Part shown: positions 46,031-59,335 of the stretch, in pieces
Layout of the letters: each line of letters starts with the position of its first letter
Position numbering within the stretch: position 1 is the first letter of the stretch
DNA from: Leptasterias polaris
Lineage: Eukaryota > Echinodermata > Asteroidea > Forcipulatida > Asteriidae
DNA length: 64,000 nt
Reading direction: 5' to 3'
Assembly: GCA_037783415.1 (NCBI GenBank)
Contig: JAZGTN010000028.1
Span: 3,119,001 to 3,183,000 of the forward strand
Notes under the pieces: model-generated
The model's database searches: none
Told to the model about the DNA's origin: nothing
What the model saw: the letters and a program-made list of their open reading frames with translations, nothing else
Position numbers and translations under genes: made by a program

Positions 46031-46610
46031 CTATCATATAGATGCCTATACACTATTAGTATTGTTATAAGTTTCAAGTATAGCGAAACCAAGGATGAAA
46101 GAATGCAAAATCAGCTTGGTTATCAAATTTACATATTTTTGCACGATGTGTTCAATACATCTACGAATCGCCTGCTGCTTGTATACAACGTCGTATGCTT
46201 ATAGAATGCTCATGAATGAACATTACTTTGCTTGCACCAATTTCTCACATATTGGTGTCTCACAATAATTATTTGGTTGACTAGTCGCATCATTGGAGAA
46301 GTGAAGATAAAGTGACATTGAATCACAAGTCTAAAGACTTTAGCTAAAAAATGGCTCACAATCTTCAATGCTTTACGAGTTGTGCAAGTCGTCCCTTCAA
46401 TGCAAACAGTGCTGATCCATTTCTGCTAAGCATACATGAGACCAGTCACAGATCCTACTTATGTGGAATGGTATTTTGGTTGGTAACCTTATTATACTGG
46501 TCAGCATAATTTGGTTGTGCTTAGTTACTTTTTTAAATTAGGCCTAGGTCGTAAAACAGCATTATCAAGGTGTGGTCATCTTGATTTTCTCTCAATTCAA
46601 AATCTTTGTA

Positions 46611-47028
46611 TAGACCTTTCTATTGCAACGTCACAGCCCGAGGTTTTGCCAACCGAGGTTGAAAACTATGGAAAGCCATAACTGCAAATCAAAAACAGTT
46701 TGTAGCAATGTTACACAAATATTCAAAATAGTGTTGAATTTGATGGAAACAAATCAACCAATCATGGAAGGTATTTCAGTTCATGAATCTTTACAGAAAA
46801 TGTTTAATTTGGTCACAACATTTTTTAACACGATTGAATGTTTTGCTAACATTCGGCCGCCCATGCCAACCGGCGCACTTTGTTTATCAACAATGAACCA
46901 CACCGAGGCTGGAAGAGAAAATGGTCTGGTTCCTTTTTTATGCAATGAATATTACATTAGCATTCAGCACTGTAATTGGATGCAGGAAACATGACCAAGA
47001 TGGTGGCAGCATTGTAAAGGTCTAGGCA
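46611..47028. mobile_element. MITE with TAGACCTTT inverted ends
   Basis: Left TAGACCTTTCTATTGC and right GCATTGTAAAGGTCTA. About 418 bp; the 123-codon frame inside (46623-46994) has no family motif and is likely chance. Confidence 0.6.
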
Positions 47029-47116
47029 TGATACGGATGGACCCCGTTCTTTTGGTACAGTGGGGCTGTAAAGCAAAAACTTACAAACAGTAGGCCTATA
47101 GTGTAAGTTTCCATTA

Positions 47117-47520
47117 GGAAGGGGCACACTTTGGTAATGACCTCGGAAAAAATTATGTAATGGTTATCCCAAATCCTAGTTATAGAGATGATAATGGTAG
47201 TAGGCATCCTGCGAAATTTCATCTGAAGTGCCCTCGTTGATTAGAAAACAGTAAAAGGCACGTTGAAAATGTTGAATCTCCAAATATCGTATTGAGGCGA
47301 CTTTTGTAGACTCGAAATTCCGTGGTGTGAACGCTGCGGCCAGATATGCGTTTGGTACCTGCACCTAGCTCAACGTATAGATGGATTCGACACTCTTGGT
47401 AAAAATACAGTGGCAGTTGTTTTGCTGTTTCCTCAACAAGTAGACACTATTTTCAGTCACCCTACTTTTAAGTCAATCAGACACTCATTCACTGTCATTA
47501 CTGTGCCCATCCCATATAAC
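47117..47520. mobile_element. TTAA-type MITE, family B, diverged
   Basis: Shares CACTTTGGTAATGACC, GTGTGAACGCTGCGGCCAGA and GATGGATTCGACACTCTTG with 54241-54641. Ends are eroded. Confidence 0.6.
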
Positions 47521-47559
47521 TTCCCTTTACGGAACAAGTATAATTATAAGAATTTTACG

Positions 47560-50500
47560 TTTTAAGTTTCAAGGTACAAAACGGGACCAGTCTAGGTTTG
47601 CTGCCTATATAATTTCAGCTTAGCAGATGTAAGAAATTAGACGAGAGTTCGAAAGCTCTCGTAGTATTAAGTAATAAGTTCTAGGCCTAAATCTAAAGGT
47701 CATGACATCAAAAGTCTTTTTGAATCCGCGGTTTTTGGCTCAGGCTCAGGGCCAATTCTTCTCGGGCACAAAACGTATGCTACAACCCCCAATTAGCTTA
47801 CCAGAAAAAGTGTCCTGGAAATGTTTGGTTACAGAAGAACAGCAATAATTACTGCCAAAGCTCTGTTTAGTGTTAGGCTCATTTATTTTGATAAAGTGCG
47901 CTTTTAGTAAGGGGCTTCAAATAGGTGGGACAGTGCTCAAGTTAAGTCGGAGCCCAAGCACAGGCTGTGATTCACAAGGGCGTGAAGTATAGCAGGCCTA
48001 GAGTTTCATCTTTGAGAGGGCAGGTCACTTTCATTTTTGCACGGGCAAATTTTAAAAGTCTATAGAAAATTGTATAGTCTATATGGGAACTTCTGAAAGG
48101 GCACCAAGGCCAAAATCAGGGGCATCGGAGGTATGGCCTCCGTGGAATTCCAAACCTGGTAATAGCTATGCTCTTTTTAATACAATATCACCCTTCCAAG
48201 CCCTCTGTAAAGTCACTTTTTAAATCATACAAAACTTGGCGCATAATTATACCGAGTATTATACGGTCGTTATTTTCATTTTTTACATTTTGTAAAGTAG
48301 TAAAAAGTGCGTTGAATCTGAAATGGTTATACATCAATGAGAACAAAACATCAAACCACATCAGATAACTCGTTTCTGACACAACTCATTATTATCTTTG
48401 CTAAACAAAGAATTGAGGGAAGATTGTAATGAATCAATTCAATTTATATGATGTTACACTGATGGCAGCGATGATACGTCCCCTACCATTATTAAAAGTA
48501 CAGACAAAACTGCAGACCATGGATTAGCGCGATAACGGAACTAACTTTGCATTCCTCACCAGTCTCTTCTTTCAAAAAACACACTCTATCATATCTGCTT
48601 CAACAAAAGTTTCTCAAAGATGGATATCCAGTGGGTATCAAACAGTGAATAGGTTGGCATCACGACAACTTTAGGTCAAAACTGCTGACAGTTTCAGATT
48701 AAAATTGCCAGTTTGATGTCCAGCAATCCTCAACCTAACTGGAAATATCAATAGCCTTCATTTATAAACTCAATCTACTTTCCTGATGACAGATATCGCA
48801 TCATCAGCGGGATCCAAACTAAACCACTTGAAATGAGACCGTTTTGCAGAAACCCGATTCCACTGTCTGCGTTTCCCGCCAAAAGTCGCGTTGACGCGGC
48901 AAAGTAACTTTGGTTTTGAGACATCCCGTAAACCCGACGAGTGACGAGTTTGAACTGTTTCACTGAATGAGACTTCTATCAAAACCACGATAACGTATTC
49001 GGTAAGTGGACCATGTAAAATGTAAAAAGGCTGATTTAGTTCTTGAGTTTATCGCGGTGTTTTTGTATGAACAATATTTTAATTTAAGTAGATGCATCAG
49101 TGTTACGGTTGTATAAACAGTGATTCGGTTTGTTGGACTATTTTGTTTGCTGGTTTTGTTTTCTCTCTTCAGAATCACCGACTCCAGAGACCAAGTGCAA
49201 CTACGACCAAGGTTGGGGTTGTTTGTGTTTATTTTTATGTTTCAACAATCAACATATAGGCCTAAACCCAAAGCATCGATGTGTTAAGAAAGACAATCTC
49301 TCAATAGTCTTCAACTCAGCCGTCAGTGGACCGTTTGAAAGCCTCTTCCAAAAGAGTCATTATTGTCTCTCAGTATGTATAACATAATGCTTTCTTTCAG
49401 TGACTGCTTTGCGATGTGCATCATGATCGTTTGTTCCTTTTCAAAAACATAATTTTCATTTCATTCAAGTATACTAGTGTTGTTGTTGTTGTTTGTAAGT
49501 TGCGTTTGTCATTTCTGTACATCTTCTGTTTGTCCGTTTAACTCGTGTCTGTCAGTCTTCAGGCCTTGGAATATCAAATCGGCTTCCATCAAACTCTTTT
49601 CATTCTTTGCTTGTTTAGGCCTAACATTACTTATACCATTCTGCCCATACCTTAGAGGTATATCGTATCACCTTGTTTGGGACAGTATGGTCACGATAAC
49701 GATAAATGATAAATTAATAATAAAAAATAAAATAAAAAAAACGATGTGAGGAAGGGCCAACAATGTGTTACACACGCAGACAAATGACAGGAAATAATGA
49801 TTATTGTGCTCTGCTCCCAAAGCTTCTGTGTACTTCAAACTGATGACCTTTATACATGTTACTTTAACAATCAATGACTGAAATCGGAATAAACAAAACT
49901 GAATAAGATTTGAGATGCACATGCACTGCTGCTAAAATATATATGCCACATTGTACTAAGTCCACTTCCCGTATTACAGCAACCATAGGCCTATGAGTGA
50001 TTCATACCACCATGTCGGCCTATAACTCGTACTCTAGGTATTCGCACTCGAGTACTATACTTGAGTACCGTTTTGGTACTCGTGCCCTGCAAGCCAAATA
50101 CTCCCCTCGACGGCCCAAGTACTCCTACTCCAGTTTTATAACTCGGCAGTACTTGAACTCGAGTGAAACGTCCACTTGACTAAAAACACTGACTCAAACT
50201 GGGAAATTAAGCCCTTGATCGATTTATCTGCTCATCAATTCAACCCCTAAAGCTGAACCTCGAAAATATTCTTCCAATTTCAGATAAAAGTGAAGATCTT
50301 GTTGAAATAACTTCTTTCCTTCAACAAAGTTAGAAGCTCATGAGCCGCGATCATGCAGTTGGGGTAAAAAAAAAATTGTTTCACAAACAACCCTTCAACA
50401 GTTCAATTCCTCACAATAACTGCTAATTCTTCCGTTCTAGAAATCTGTTGAGCTTCACTTTCTGCCTTACAGAATTCCAATATTTGTGAACTGTGTTTGA

Positions 50501-53500
50501 CTATAAAAAGCTATACTTTTTTGAGCCTTAGATTTGTTTCCCTTCTTGTTCTTCGTTGAGTCATTCTGACAACTTATCGAGACTTGCTATAGAGGCGGGT
50601 TGTGTATACTCAGAGCCCGAGACGGGTTCAACCATGGTTGAGAAAGTCCAGACCTATACAATGGTACTTCGCAAAACAAGCAGGCCAGGTCATGGAACTG
50701 CAAGAAAAACCAACTTCCTCTTTTCAACGCAGACTGAAGATTATAAACCAATGTTTCATAGCGAGGAATAATTCGAGAGGAAAACTCTTGGATGTTGCGG
50801 TACCGCCTTTTGGACGTAGTCAACGGCCGAGTGTTCAGACCGATAATATGTTAAGTATTGCCCGTTGGGACTTCACGCTAAACGCCGCCTGTGAAGTATC
50901 GTTAAAATGCACTTAAACCTGTAGCTGTGAATGACTCATTAGTTACTTTACACTGAACGGTGTAGGCCTTATTAAATTCACCTAACCACGTCTAAACAAA
51001 TATTGGGATTTTCCACTTCTCCTATGGTTGGATTTTTCTCGAAGTAAAAGTTCACATGTTTGTCCCAGTGTTCGCTGCTTCATTTTGATCTTCGCAATCA
51101 AAGGTCTTTATCATAATTTTGCTTTTAATTTCCATTTAACTTTGACACCTGTGCACTCTTGTGTGTATATTTCACGGTTTTAAGCATAACAACTATTTTA
51201 TAAACTTGAATTCCCAAATTATAAATTGATGACGGCGTAGGCCTACCCCGGGCCTATCATAATTGTTTGCTCAACATTCAGGTCTATTCAAGATTTTTTC
51301 TTTCTTCAAATATTTCGATTTTATCTGTGTAAAACATCAGCATAAAAGTAATAGTAGTGATTTATTTGTCCCGTATTGTTTATCGTTTTCTGTTGGAATA
51401 AAAAAAAAATCACAATGAAATATTTCAAATTGAACCTTCGCAAAACAAAACTTCGATGACGTTCCTGGCTGTGTTGCGATGATTTTCACTAGTATACTCT
51501 AAACGATTTTCGTTTTTATTGCGAAATTAAATATATTGTTCTAAAACTCTCCACTGTTATCATCTGCAATTCAATTTCAGATGCAATTGATGGGTATCCG
51601 AACTTATACAAAGAAGTAAACACATCCATCACTAAAGGACAGATCTCACTCATCAAACCTATTAGGAGTATCTTTTTAACAATAACATCAAATCTGGCCA
51701 ATACCAACATAAACAAAACCACCAACTATGATCATCACGGCGTGACACTCGGCGGACAGGCCTCTCGACGAGGCCACGCTCGCAACGCGACGGCGGGCTG
51801 GCCAGCGGAAGGCTAGCGCCCCATCTCCCCGGTGCCGGCTCGCTCTAAATCCTAACAGGTGCACCATCAGGTCCAATCGGGATTTAGCACTAAGGAATTC
51901 CCAGAAGAGTTATACCCAACGAAGGACGACCCTGAGCGATGTCTCTTTACCGTATCTCTAACCGAAACCACCCATAAAGTTAGGGGGTAAAAATGGGGGG
52001 GTCATCAAGTTTGTGTCTTGCAATGCACAACTGTTTCTTTGAGTTGATTGGTGGTGAGTTTTGTTTGGTTTTGACATACTAGTCAAACCACTTCACCAAG
52101 AAAGAAAGTGTTTTTGTTGTTTTGTGTGATCACATAAATTAATGAAATCGTGTAGACCACCAAATAATGACGCCCTATTATACCAGCTTATTCAATCAAA
52201 AATAAGGGTGTTTATTTAGGGAGTGATTACTCCTTCGAATTCCAACATACCGAAGAATACAGACAAACCAGTAAACTATTTATCTTGATAAAGGGCCTAA
52301 ACTATTCAATGTTTACACGCAACATCAGTTCTAAGTTAACCAGTTCTTTGAGCAATAAAACAATAATAATCATATTACATAAAGCAAGAGAGCTTAAAGG
52401 GTGTGCATAACATTGGTAGAGTAAACATATTTTGTCATATATTATGTGTGTCATGAAATATTGTCAACAGAAACCAATTAACAAACCATTAGACCGTGAC
52501 GAGAAAACTATTTGACTGAAACCAGATCAGCATTTGACTCAGCTTATTTGACTGACCAGACCAGCATTAAGTCTAAAATCAAGGTTATTATTCCTAATAT
52601 ATAACGAATATATGGACAAATTTAAGGAATATTTTACAAACAAACTCGTCAAATACTAATACCAGTTAGGAGAAGCTCCAATGGATTCTGAAAAATTTAC
52701 CAACTTAATGAACCTCCATGCATATTCTAAATGCTTCGCTTCGCTGGTGCAGTTTTCCTAGGCCTAGACCATAACCTGTGACATCACATGTTTACAAATG
52801 AGCCACAGAACCTGGGCTTCGTACACGCACGATTTGCACAAAGATCAATAGTAGAAAACATTAAATCTGATATTTTATGGAGATTTCACTGTCTGATTTG
52901 TATCAACTTTCGATACACATTTCCGAGCTTGATCGGCTGTTGTTTTTAATATATCTCTCAAATTTATGTGGAAATTATGACAGAAAATGTAAAATTTCCC
53001 ATATGACGAGTGTAGTATCTTGCCTGCCAGGAAATGCCTTGGAATGTACAAGGTCACTCTTTTGTAGCCGAAGGTATAATGGCTTATACAGTACCTGATA
53101 CGTTGCTTAATTCAAAGGTCATGCGCTTTACAATAACGACGCCGTGCATCACGCAAGATGATCAAACATGAATGCTTACCCACCCCCAAATTGCACCACA
53201 AGCCCTCCCCATAACTTTGTACGCAGTGGCGTAGCAAAGTGAGGTGCCCCCCCCCCACCCACCTCCCCTTCAATTGATGTCCGGACTTTTGAAATTAAAA
53301 TTACCAGAATAAAATTGTGTTCATTTTGTAAGCTTTGATGTGATGATTTCAATGTTTTGAAACCTGTGTTTCCCATTTACACGCAGATTTGCTATTGCAC
53401 TTACACCAGATTACTTGAGAAAAACAGCAACTGGCATAATAACAAGAGCGCCGAAAAGGGTCTTGTGAAAAAGGCAAACAGAAACTTAGCCTGAAGTGTC

Positions 53501-54240
53501 CCCAAGACAAAAATAGTGCATCCCCTTATACCCCAGTTTCGGCGCTGTTTGTGACGTGGCAGCAGGCAATCTCGTGTAATGAATGAAATCCCCCTTTTCC
53601 AACCAACAGAGGGGAATTCTTAGAGGGGGTGCCCCCGTCAACGGTAGGCCCACTCGCTTCTCACACGCGGCCGCACGGTAAACCCGGCCGCTCCTCGGAC
53701 ATCTAAAAGAGAAGCGTTTGACAACTTTATCTCCCGACCACTCTCCAGCTTCGCCGCGGTGTCTGGAGGCACAGACGACTACCCTAAGATCACCGCAAAC
53801 AATGCAAGGCCGACCAATAAGCGATTTGAAGGATTTGAAAGCGCGCTTAATTGCTCGTGTTTTGCTCAATTTGGTGGAAAACAAATTGGACTAGGCTGAA
53901 AGAGTATATGGACATTTGTCCAATAATCCTTGCCCTGGGGGGTTTGATTGGAGACGGAGTATAACAACCTCTAAAAAAATTGGCTTTATCAAAGCCTTGG
54001 TTGTGATAATAATAAAGCCTACCGAAGTATAAAGTGATAGCTCGACCTAGAGAAACACTTTTGCTGTAATCCAGGTTATTACGCACACTCTGGAAAAAAC
54101 CCATGTACCGAGCCGCAAGTGCGCAACAGATGACGGAAAGTTGGATATAATTTGCAAGTATTTTGCAGGGCGGGTAGAGAGGAAGGGTGATGGTTGTCCC
54201 TTTTCTTATAGACACACAATTTGTCTTGTTACCTCCCCAC
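47560..54240. other. Intergenic, almost nothing recognised
   Basis: Unique AT-rich sequence with a GC-rich patch at 51740-51850, a poly-C run near 53247 and the ACTCG-rich tract at 50025-50175. Frames at 48775-48990 and 53486-53884 are open but match no family I know. Confidence 0.4.
50025..50175 (+). repeat. Degenerate ACTCG/GTACTCGAGTA tract
   Basis: Many ACTCG, GTACTC and CTCGAGTAC units; similar in style to the GGTCTC arrays, but no terminal repeats or target duplication found. Confidence 0.6.
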
Positions 54241-54641
54241 CTTTATAGGTAGGGTCATACTTTGGTAATGACCCTGAAATTATTATAAAAAATGGAAATG
54301 GTAGTAAGCATGATTTCGTCTGAAATGTCCCCGTTTATTAGAAATCAATAACAGCATGTCGACAATCTTAGAATCTCTAAAACTCATCTCAAAGGAAGTT
54401 TTCTAGATTCAAACATCCGTGGTGTCCGTTTGTAAATGCTGCGGCCAGAGAGGCGGTTGGTACCCGCTGTCACCTTGCCAAACGTGGATTGATTCGACAT
54501 TCTTGATGAAAATGTCGTACCAGTTTGCTGTTTTCTCAACGAGTATACACGTTTTCAGCTGATACTTTCACCACAAGTTACTTCTTTCTTACTAGTTGTG
54601 CCTGTAATTCAGCATTACGTTGACAAAATCAAACGATTTAA
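54241..54641. mobile_element. TTAA-type MITE, family B
   Basis: Starts near TAGGTAGGGTCATACTTTGG, carries the GCTGCGGCCAGAG and CCAAACGTGG blocks and ends near TTAA 54638-54641. Confidence 0.7.
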
Positions 54642-55132
54642 GAGTAGGCTAACCCCTCCCCTTTTCGGACAATCGTATAAACTTTGTTTGTTGATGGAGC
54701 AAGTCTTTTATCATGCTATCACAACCAAGCATCAACGTAACACCACCCTTAGAAAAAAGAAGATGCAAAATCTTGCCATGGTAAAAGGCGAACATGACCT
54801 GTTCACTAAGCACGTTTTGCACTCTCCTTTTTTCAGACAGTTGGTTCAACATTCTGTCAAATTTAATGTATCCTTGTTGGTATACAAAATATAAACGCAT
54901 AAACTTGATGTATTTTCCTTTTCGCGTCACTGAACACATTGAACCATTTCTACCTCCATGATTGAACATTGTGAAATGCATAATTTCACCACTTTTCAAT
55001 TGCTGTGCAACCCAACAAACTCATCTTAACTCAGCGCGGCCATCAATGCTACGCACGGTGGACCATTTTCCAATGTCTTTATCTAGTGTTCAATCACAAG
55101 GAGATAGATTCAATCAGCGGGACCATTGAAAT

Positions 55133-55355
55133 CTACACTCCGATCCCGAGTCGCAGGGGGCACGACCCATTTCTGGGTCAGGTCGACCCGGAAACTTGTT
55201 TTTAAAAAAATTTGAATTTATAGCTCAAATTCAGCATCAGTTTGATCCATTTCTGGGTAATTTTGACACAGATTCCGGGTCGCATTGACCCCAAAATGGG
55301 TCAATCCCCTATGCCCGGACCCAGTCAACTCTGACATGAGTTTTATAGAGTGTAG
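55133..55355. mobile_element. GGGTCA-rich MITE, family G
   Basis: Inverted ends CTACACTC and GAGTGTAG; interior CCATTTCTGGGTCAGGTCG and CCCCAAAATGGGTCAATCCC. Confidence 0.75.
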
Positions 55356-55359
55356 TTAC

Positions 55360-56850
55360 GGTGGGTCTTTAACCGTTCCTGATATCTCAATTCAGTCCAT
55401 TACTATACTAAACCTGTGTATTAACTCATTGGATAGGTGCTTGATGCACAACTATTCTACTTCACCGAGTCAGTCTAATGAGCCAGATCTACCCCAGGCT
55501 TATTTATCATAGTCGGATCAAAAGATTAAAAACTTCGTCGAAATACGTTTAATCTAACGGACCCTGTTATTAACGGACCCTGATGTTTTCATTAAACTCC
55601 CATCTATTACTAAGTATTAGGCAGACTACCCTCCCGGTCTTTTCGCTCAGTCTCCCGTATTGAATGCCGTGTACTGACAGCCGCGCTCCCGTGTGTCAGT
55701 TTTTGTAATAGTTTAGCGTTACTCCTTTTGAAGCTTTTAAATCGCTGTTTTCCGTTTTTGTTATCAAATTTGTTTACGGGCGATACAGACGCGGACAAAG
55801 CGACGCATTCACCGTGTGGGCATCAAATCCGGGATTAATGGCAAGTTTTGGTGGGATCTATCGCTTCGCGATGAAAAGAATTCCTCTAGTCACATGGGCG
55901 GCAGGGTGAAAAGACAGAGGGGAAGAAAGCACTGGGTGGGCCGGCGCGTCGGGACGACTACACCCCTCGTCTCAGTTAACCCCGTTGCTCATTTTGCAGT
56001 CTTCGAAAGGGAGAAAAGAAGATAACGAGGACCGGTAGTTGCATGACAATTGGCCCTCTATTGTGGACAGACGGCATCATCTTCAACCTAATCCACGTGT
56101 ATGAAGGGCCAATTACCTGGGTGTTACTTTAAAGAGTCGCTTGTCCCCTTCAGAAAGTTAATGGCGGGAAAGCGCTTTGTTTGACGGGTCTGATTTGCCC
56201 ATTTTATTCGGCGGGATATATAAGGGGGCCTTTTTATTCCTATCGCTTCACTTAAAATACCAATTAAGGTTAAATTGTGAGGGTTTAATGCCGTGTTTTA
56301 CGGATGAGATGCAATTCAACAGAAGTCACAACAGTCGACGTCGTAAACATGGGCCAAGTGAACGAACAATCCCCCTTTTTATTCGAACAGTTAGGAAACT
56401 GTTTACCATTGGATTTGTCGATTTGATTGTTGTAGATATTTCGGAATGGGTACACTTTGCAAGACAGGCAACTACATGAACAAAAACGTAGAATTTACTG
56501 TGTTTGTCCCCCCCCCCCCCCGCCCCCTTCTCTTCTGGAAATATTGTGAATCAGGATTCAAATTGGGGTGTGAACCGAACGGGCCTGAATCCATCTATCT
56601 ACTGGAATAAAGCCAAGGTTATAAACTGATCTGACGAGGTGCCAAGACACTTCAATACAAAGATAGGTACTAAATAAATAAATGAATAAGTACTTTAAGA
56701 AGTAAAACAAACTTATTATCATAACTTGATTAAATGAAAAACAAAAATGTTTAAAGTTGCAGGACCCGATTTTCGCCGAATTATTTTTGTTTTCTTCGAA
56801 CGAATTTTGAGAGATGATCCTGTTTCAAAAAGAAAACCATACTTTTGCAT
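55360..56850. other. Intergenic, nothing recognised
   Basis: Unique sequence with a poly-C tract at 56508-56521. No supported gene. Confidence 0.4.
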
Positions 56851-56856
56851 ATGCCT

Positions 56857-57101
56857 CACTCTAAAAAAAACCCGGATCAGAATTGACCCGGATCCGGATC
56901 ACGTGGGAACTGTCACATTTCTGAGTCAGTATGACCCGGAACTTATGGGTCAGCATGATTTGAAACATGTGGCAAAATTACGCAGAATTCCGGTTAAAAA
57001 TCCCAATTTGACCAGTTTCCGGGTCAGCCTGACCCCCAAAAGGGTCAATCCCTCTTTGAACCGGAATCCGGGTTAATTCTGACCCGGAAGTATTTAGAGT
57101 G
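56857..57101. mobile_element. GGGTCA-rich MITE, family G, best-preserved copy
   Basis: Inverted ends CACTCTAAAAAAAACCCGG and ACCCGGAAGTATTTAGAGTG; dense TGACCC/GGGTCA half-sites. Confidence 0.8.
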
Positions 57102-58094
57102 AACGGACAATGCACAAAGTAATGTACATGGAACATTTACAAACTGTTTGTACATAGCTGATGGGCGTGAGATAATGTCAGGATCCCGACAACTCATTTT
57201 TAGTTTTTTAGTTAGCAACTATAGGGCCTACTTATCATAGGTTGATTCGTTCGTGCAATACTTGAAATAAAAGCTGATAATATTTTTTGCATATTTCTCG
57301 CTCATTTAATTTTAAGTCTAAATATTTGCTTCAAGTCTTTCACGGCATCTTTAACGTCACTTCATTTGGTAACTTTCACACTCCTATCCCGTGGTTGCTC
57401 CGAACATTCTAGAGTGAATGTACATTTTGACATTTTTACTAATTAGGTCGTAACTCAAGTTTACAAGTGACGGTGTCTAGTGTTTTATAACACGGTGGTT
57501 GGTTTACGACGGAATGTTTCTTAATGTGTTGGTCATAATAAATCACACCTTTAAGTTTCTTCTTTTAGGGGGTTGGGCCGAGGTTTATTGGCCGTGCCGA
57601 AGTGAAGAAGATCCCCAATGGTAATCTATACCGAGTTACCAAATAAAACAAGACTAATTTGCGATGTCCGCCCAGCTCGTTGGAGAGAGACATTTTTTAT
57701 TACATTTTTATATTATATTTTATTTTGTTGATTTGACTACTTTGCAGGGATCGTATATTTGTCGATAGATGCCTCGACGTTGATTATTTGTAAGGCACTT
57801 TCAGCACAATGGTGAGGACAGACAAAAGATATACAGAGCAACAAACCAACCGATCGACCTTAGTCAAAGAAGTGATTATAAATAATAAATAAAATAAAAT
57901 GAATTTTGTTTATTTCATTTGCGGAACCCAATTGAAAGGTTTTCCCTGTCAATTTCGGCAATTTTTTTTCTTCAAACCTCATTTATACGCATTCAAATTC
58001 AATCAATTCAATCGAACAAGTTTTTTTTATATACCTGTTATTGCAATCAATTTCGTTTTCGTGAACACATTATTTCGTTCTTCTCATTCAGGTT

Positions 58095-58315
58095 TCTTTT
58101 GGTTCAGAAAGTCGACTTGTCCTGGTCTCTGTGAAATTAATACGTTCTGGACAACGCGATATTTTTCTTTCAGTAAAGTCATCTTCGCAAGTTAACATTA
58201 TCACTGCAAGTCGACTTTCTAGGTTCAGAAAGTCGACTTGTCCTGGTCTCGGCAAGATTAATATCGGGACAAGTCGACATTTTTCTTTCAGTAAAGTCGA
58301 CTTGGCAAGATGATA
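58095..58315 (+). repeat. Two tandem copies of an AGTCGACTT-bearing unit
   Basis: The unit of about 130 bp contains TTCAGAAAGTCGACTTGTCC and TTTTTCTTTCAGTAAAGTC. AGTCGACTT-type palindromes recur within it. Confidence 0.8.
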
Positions 58316-59068
58316 TGCTGCTGTAAGCTCCGTTCATTTTCCTCCTCCATGCTCAATGATAATCAACACAACAACCTCAGCCCAAGTCAAGTAAACTTCA
58401 AGACATCTTGGATGATATGATAGAGAGAGGATAGTCCAACTCGTACTATTTTTATGAGTTGAGAATTCCGTGTCCAATACATAGGCCAATATAACTGCAT
58501 GGTGGACTTGCTGTTTTAAAAAAAATACTGAAATTGACCAGAAATCATACATTCCAATAAGTCCAATGATTAAATTCCTCGCACTTGCGGCCACCTTTAT
58601 GGAAAACTCGAGATTATTTTGAATTAATTCCCGTCAACAACAGAAGGGTTGGTACAAAAGATTTGTCTAAATAAAGAACACTATATGTTGATACCTTTGT
58701 GCCGAACACCAGAACACTGTGTTTCATTTCGACCTCCGTGTTCACGATAAATGCAAATCTTTCATCGTAGGACAAGCTGCATTTGTCAATGGTCTATAAG
58801 ACACCGTGGATGTTTGTTTAATTCCAGACCACCACCTCTTACTTACCTGGGATTCTTCCCAGAGTAAAAACAAACCGACTTTTTTGTTTACTCGACTTTG
58901 CGACAAATAAATCACCTAGACTCATCTTAAATACACAGGCTGACATTCCCCGTCACTGTTCTATCTCTAGTCTCTAAGGCATCCCTTGTTTGAGATGTGT
59001 TCATTATTTATGTTCTAAGATGATGATACCTTCCCAACGAATAAAAGATTCCAGCGGTACCGGTGTCT

Positions 59069-59138
59069 TCACGTGAGACGAGACAAGGATGTGATTATTT
59101 TGTTTCTGCAAGGCCAAGATTAATGCGCGCTATAAAAA
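59069..59138 (+). promoter_or_regulatory. Candidate core promoter: E-box and TATA box
   Basis: Palindromic TCACGTGA at 59069-59076 and TATAAAAA at 59131-59138. A 35-codon ORF starts at 59228, about 97 bp after the TATA box. No other support for transcription. Confidence 0.3.
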
Positions 59139-59335
59139 TTAAGAGACTCCGAGTCGCGCGACCAACGTGAAGACGTCACTCCAGACGCTGGCTAAGACAC
59201 CGAGTTGATTGCGAATCCTCCTGATAAATGCAGGCAAAATACCTCATGAGTGTGCGCAGCCTGTTTCATGGTCGATTAAAACATTCGTGTCTGGAAAAAT
59301 CATCTTCTCCAAAAGACAAAAATGTCAATAGTTAA

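Noticed and set aside
46623..46994. 123-codon plus-strand frame
   Set aside because: Fully contained in a MITE with TAGACCTTT ends and without protein motifs.
48775..48990. Minus-strand frame with MSQNQSYFAAS and a nearby E2F-like TTTCCCGCC
   Set aside because: No family match, no convincing donor, and the motif is too short to support a promoter alone.
53486..53884. 132-codon minus-strand frame
   Set aside because: No recognisable motif or splice context; GC-rich chance frame.
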